DNA of 6,535 bases. It comes from Sediminispirochaeta sp. (GTDB lineage Bacteria > Spirochaetota > Spirochaetia > DSM-16054 > Sediminispirochaetaceae). Shown piece by piece: positions 6,142 through 6,535 of this stretch; position 1 is the first letter of the stretch, and every line of letters starts with the position of its first letter. A model generated the notes under the pieces. That model was not told the DNA's origin. It was given only the letters and a program-made list of their open reading frames with translations, and did no database searches. Both the position numbers and the translations under genes were made by a program. The DNA is taken from positions 1 through 6,535 of the forward strand of contig DSBN01000006.1 of assembly GCA_011046055.1 (NCBI GenBank), in the 5' to 3' direction.

Positions 6142-6146
6142 TCATG
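6119..6146 (-). repeat. 28-bp inverted repeat over the promoter: operator and/or terminator hairpin
   Basis: Plus-strand arms CATGATCGAC (6119-6128) and GTCAATCATG (6137-6146) flank an 8-nt loop. They pair at nine of ten positions as DNA; as RNA from the - strand the odd pair becomes a G-U wobble, giving a continuous 10-bp stem with loop GAUAAAAA. The repeat covers the -35 box and most of the spacer of the Cys-rich gene promoter and includes the methyltransferase stop codon. As DNA it could be an operator. As RNA it could be a weak terminator for the methyltransferase transcript, because a U-rich but interrupted stretch (TTAGTATCTTT) follows. Confidence 0.5.
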
Positions 6147-6535
6147 AGCTCCATCCATGGAGCCGTTCTTATTGTTTCTCATCATCAACACACCCACGCT
6201 CCCCAAACCAAGGCTCTCCACCGAGACCACCTCCAACGGTATATGCTCCAGGAGCTCGGGAAGCCCGCCGCGGCGACGAAAATCCCTGAAGTTGCGGTAG
6301 TGCTCCCCCCCGGCACCGCGTTCAATCAGCCCAATCAGAGCTTCAGCCAGACGGCTGGTCTGCTCGGTGAAGTAAAAATCGGCCACCACAATATCACCCC
6401 CCGGTACTACCACCCGGGACATCTCGCTCAAAATTGCCGCTGCCGTCGTTCGAGGCTTCTCGTGCAAGGCAAAGCTGGTCATCGCTACGGGGAAGCTGTC
6501 ATCGGGGAAACTCATTCGCGTCGCATCCTCCTGCC
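6138..6535 (-). CDS. Class I SAM-dependent methyltransferase, C-terminal part (5' end outside window)
   Basis: Transfers a methyl group from SAM to an unknown acceptor; cytoplasmic. The frame is open to the right edge and reads EDATRMSFPDDSFPVAMTSFALHE, which is the D-A-x-x-[LM]-P/S-F-x-D-x-S-F block of UbiE/Methyltransf_11-type enzymes. The methionine at 6515 is therefore internal, although AGGAGG happens to lie 10 nt before it. MSRVVVPGGDIVVADF supplies the next strand-turn motif (L/V-x-P-G-G). The SAM-binding GxGxG motif must lie upstream, outside the window. The tail GGEHYRNFRDFRRRGGLPELL and the last strands (VGVLMMRN) look like a normal C-terminal end, so the gene is probably intact. 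Its product SAH is a possible substrate of the deaminase in this window, but the genes are about 3 kb apart and on opposite strands. Substrate not assignable. Confidence 0.85.
   Translation of the reverse strand, partial: QEDATRMSFPDDSFPVAMTSFALHEKPRTTAAAILSEMSRVVVPGGDIVVADFYFTEQTSRLAEALIGLIERGAGGEHYRNFRDFRRRGGLPELLEHIPLEVVSVESLGLGSVGVLMMRNNKNGSMDGAHD
6148..6163. repeat. Perfect inverted repeat at the methyltransferase 3' end
   Basis: GCTCCAT-CC-ATGGAGC gives 7-bp arms with a 2-bp centre, inside the last codons of the methyltransferase gene and directly beside the 28-bp inverted repeat. As RNA it would fold with about a 6-bp stem and 4-nt loop. It may help terminate or stabilise the methyltransferase transcript, or simply reflect codon choice for G-S-M-D-G-A. 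Confidence 0.4.

Noticed and set aside
6086..6154. 23-residue N-terminal extension of the Cys-rich protein (start ATG 6154)
   Set aside because: It overlaps the methyltransferase end, would start upstream of the candidate promoter and lacks a ribosome site, whereas ATG 6085 has G6 at 4 nt.
6513..6535. Complete small protein starting at 6515 with AGGAGG upstream
   Set aside because: The frame continues past the window edge and the residues just upstream (EDATR) match the methyltransferase fold, so the AGGAGG is probably a chance codon sequence.
1..6535. Defence system, mobile element, CRISPR array or RNA gene
   Set aside because: I saw no nuclease, transposase, integrase, terminal repeats, spaced direct repeats or tRNA cloverleaf. 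Coding density is near complete with conserved single-function genes.

Overview
The window is a compact, moderately GC-rich bacterial chromosome segment with eight protein genes, two of them cut by the window edges. I see no rRNA, tRNA, CRISPR array, insertion sequence or phage gene. A spirochaete is the best guess at the source. The glucose-6-phosphate isomerase has the divergent form I associate with Chlamydia and spirochaetes (GGRYSSTSAVG, RFPAHLQQLDMESNGK). A small lipoprotein carries a relaxed lipobox (F-G-A-C). The clustered genes are housekeeping or conserved-hypothetical types. This lineage call is inference from remembered family features, not a search.

Layout, left to right. (1) The C-terminal ~60% of pgi on +. 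It overlaps tail-to-tail by 11 bp with (2) a HAD-IB phosphatase on -. (3) A short divergent control region then leads to a + strand run: an amidohydrolase of the MTA/SAH deaminase family, a DUF362 protein with two 4Fe-4S clusters, and an exported von Willebrand factor A (VWA) protein. The VWA gene overlaps tail-to-tail by 17 bp with (4) a - strand run: a TPR/BamD-like lipoprotein, a small Cys-rich putative metal-binding protein, and the C-terminal part of a class I SAM-dependent methyltransferase that enters from the right edge.

How the genes may work together. Pgi belongs to central glycolysis. The deaminase would remove adenosine-type by-products of SAM chemistry (SAH, MTA, possibly 5'-deoxyadenosine), and the Fe-S DUF362 protein behind it is probably co-transcribed. 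The VWA protein and the TPR lipoprotein are both predicted to act outside the cytoplasm. No dedicated pathway ties all eight genes together.

The best regulatory structure is upstream of the Cys-rich gene. A 28-bp inverted repeat covers the -35 box and spacer of a good extended -10 promoter and also spans the stop codon of the methyltransferase gene. I do not see a convincing new defence or mobile system here. The most notable points are the Pgi active-site substitution, the promoter/hairpin overlap, the compact convergent overlaps, and a 10-codon mini-ORF linking the deaminase and DUF362 genes.
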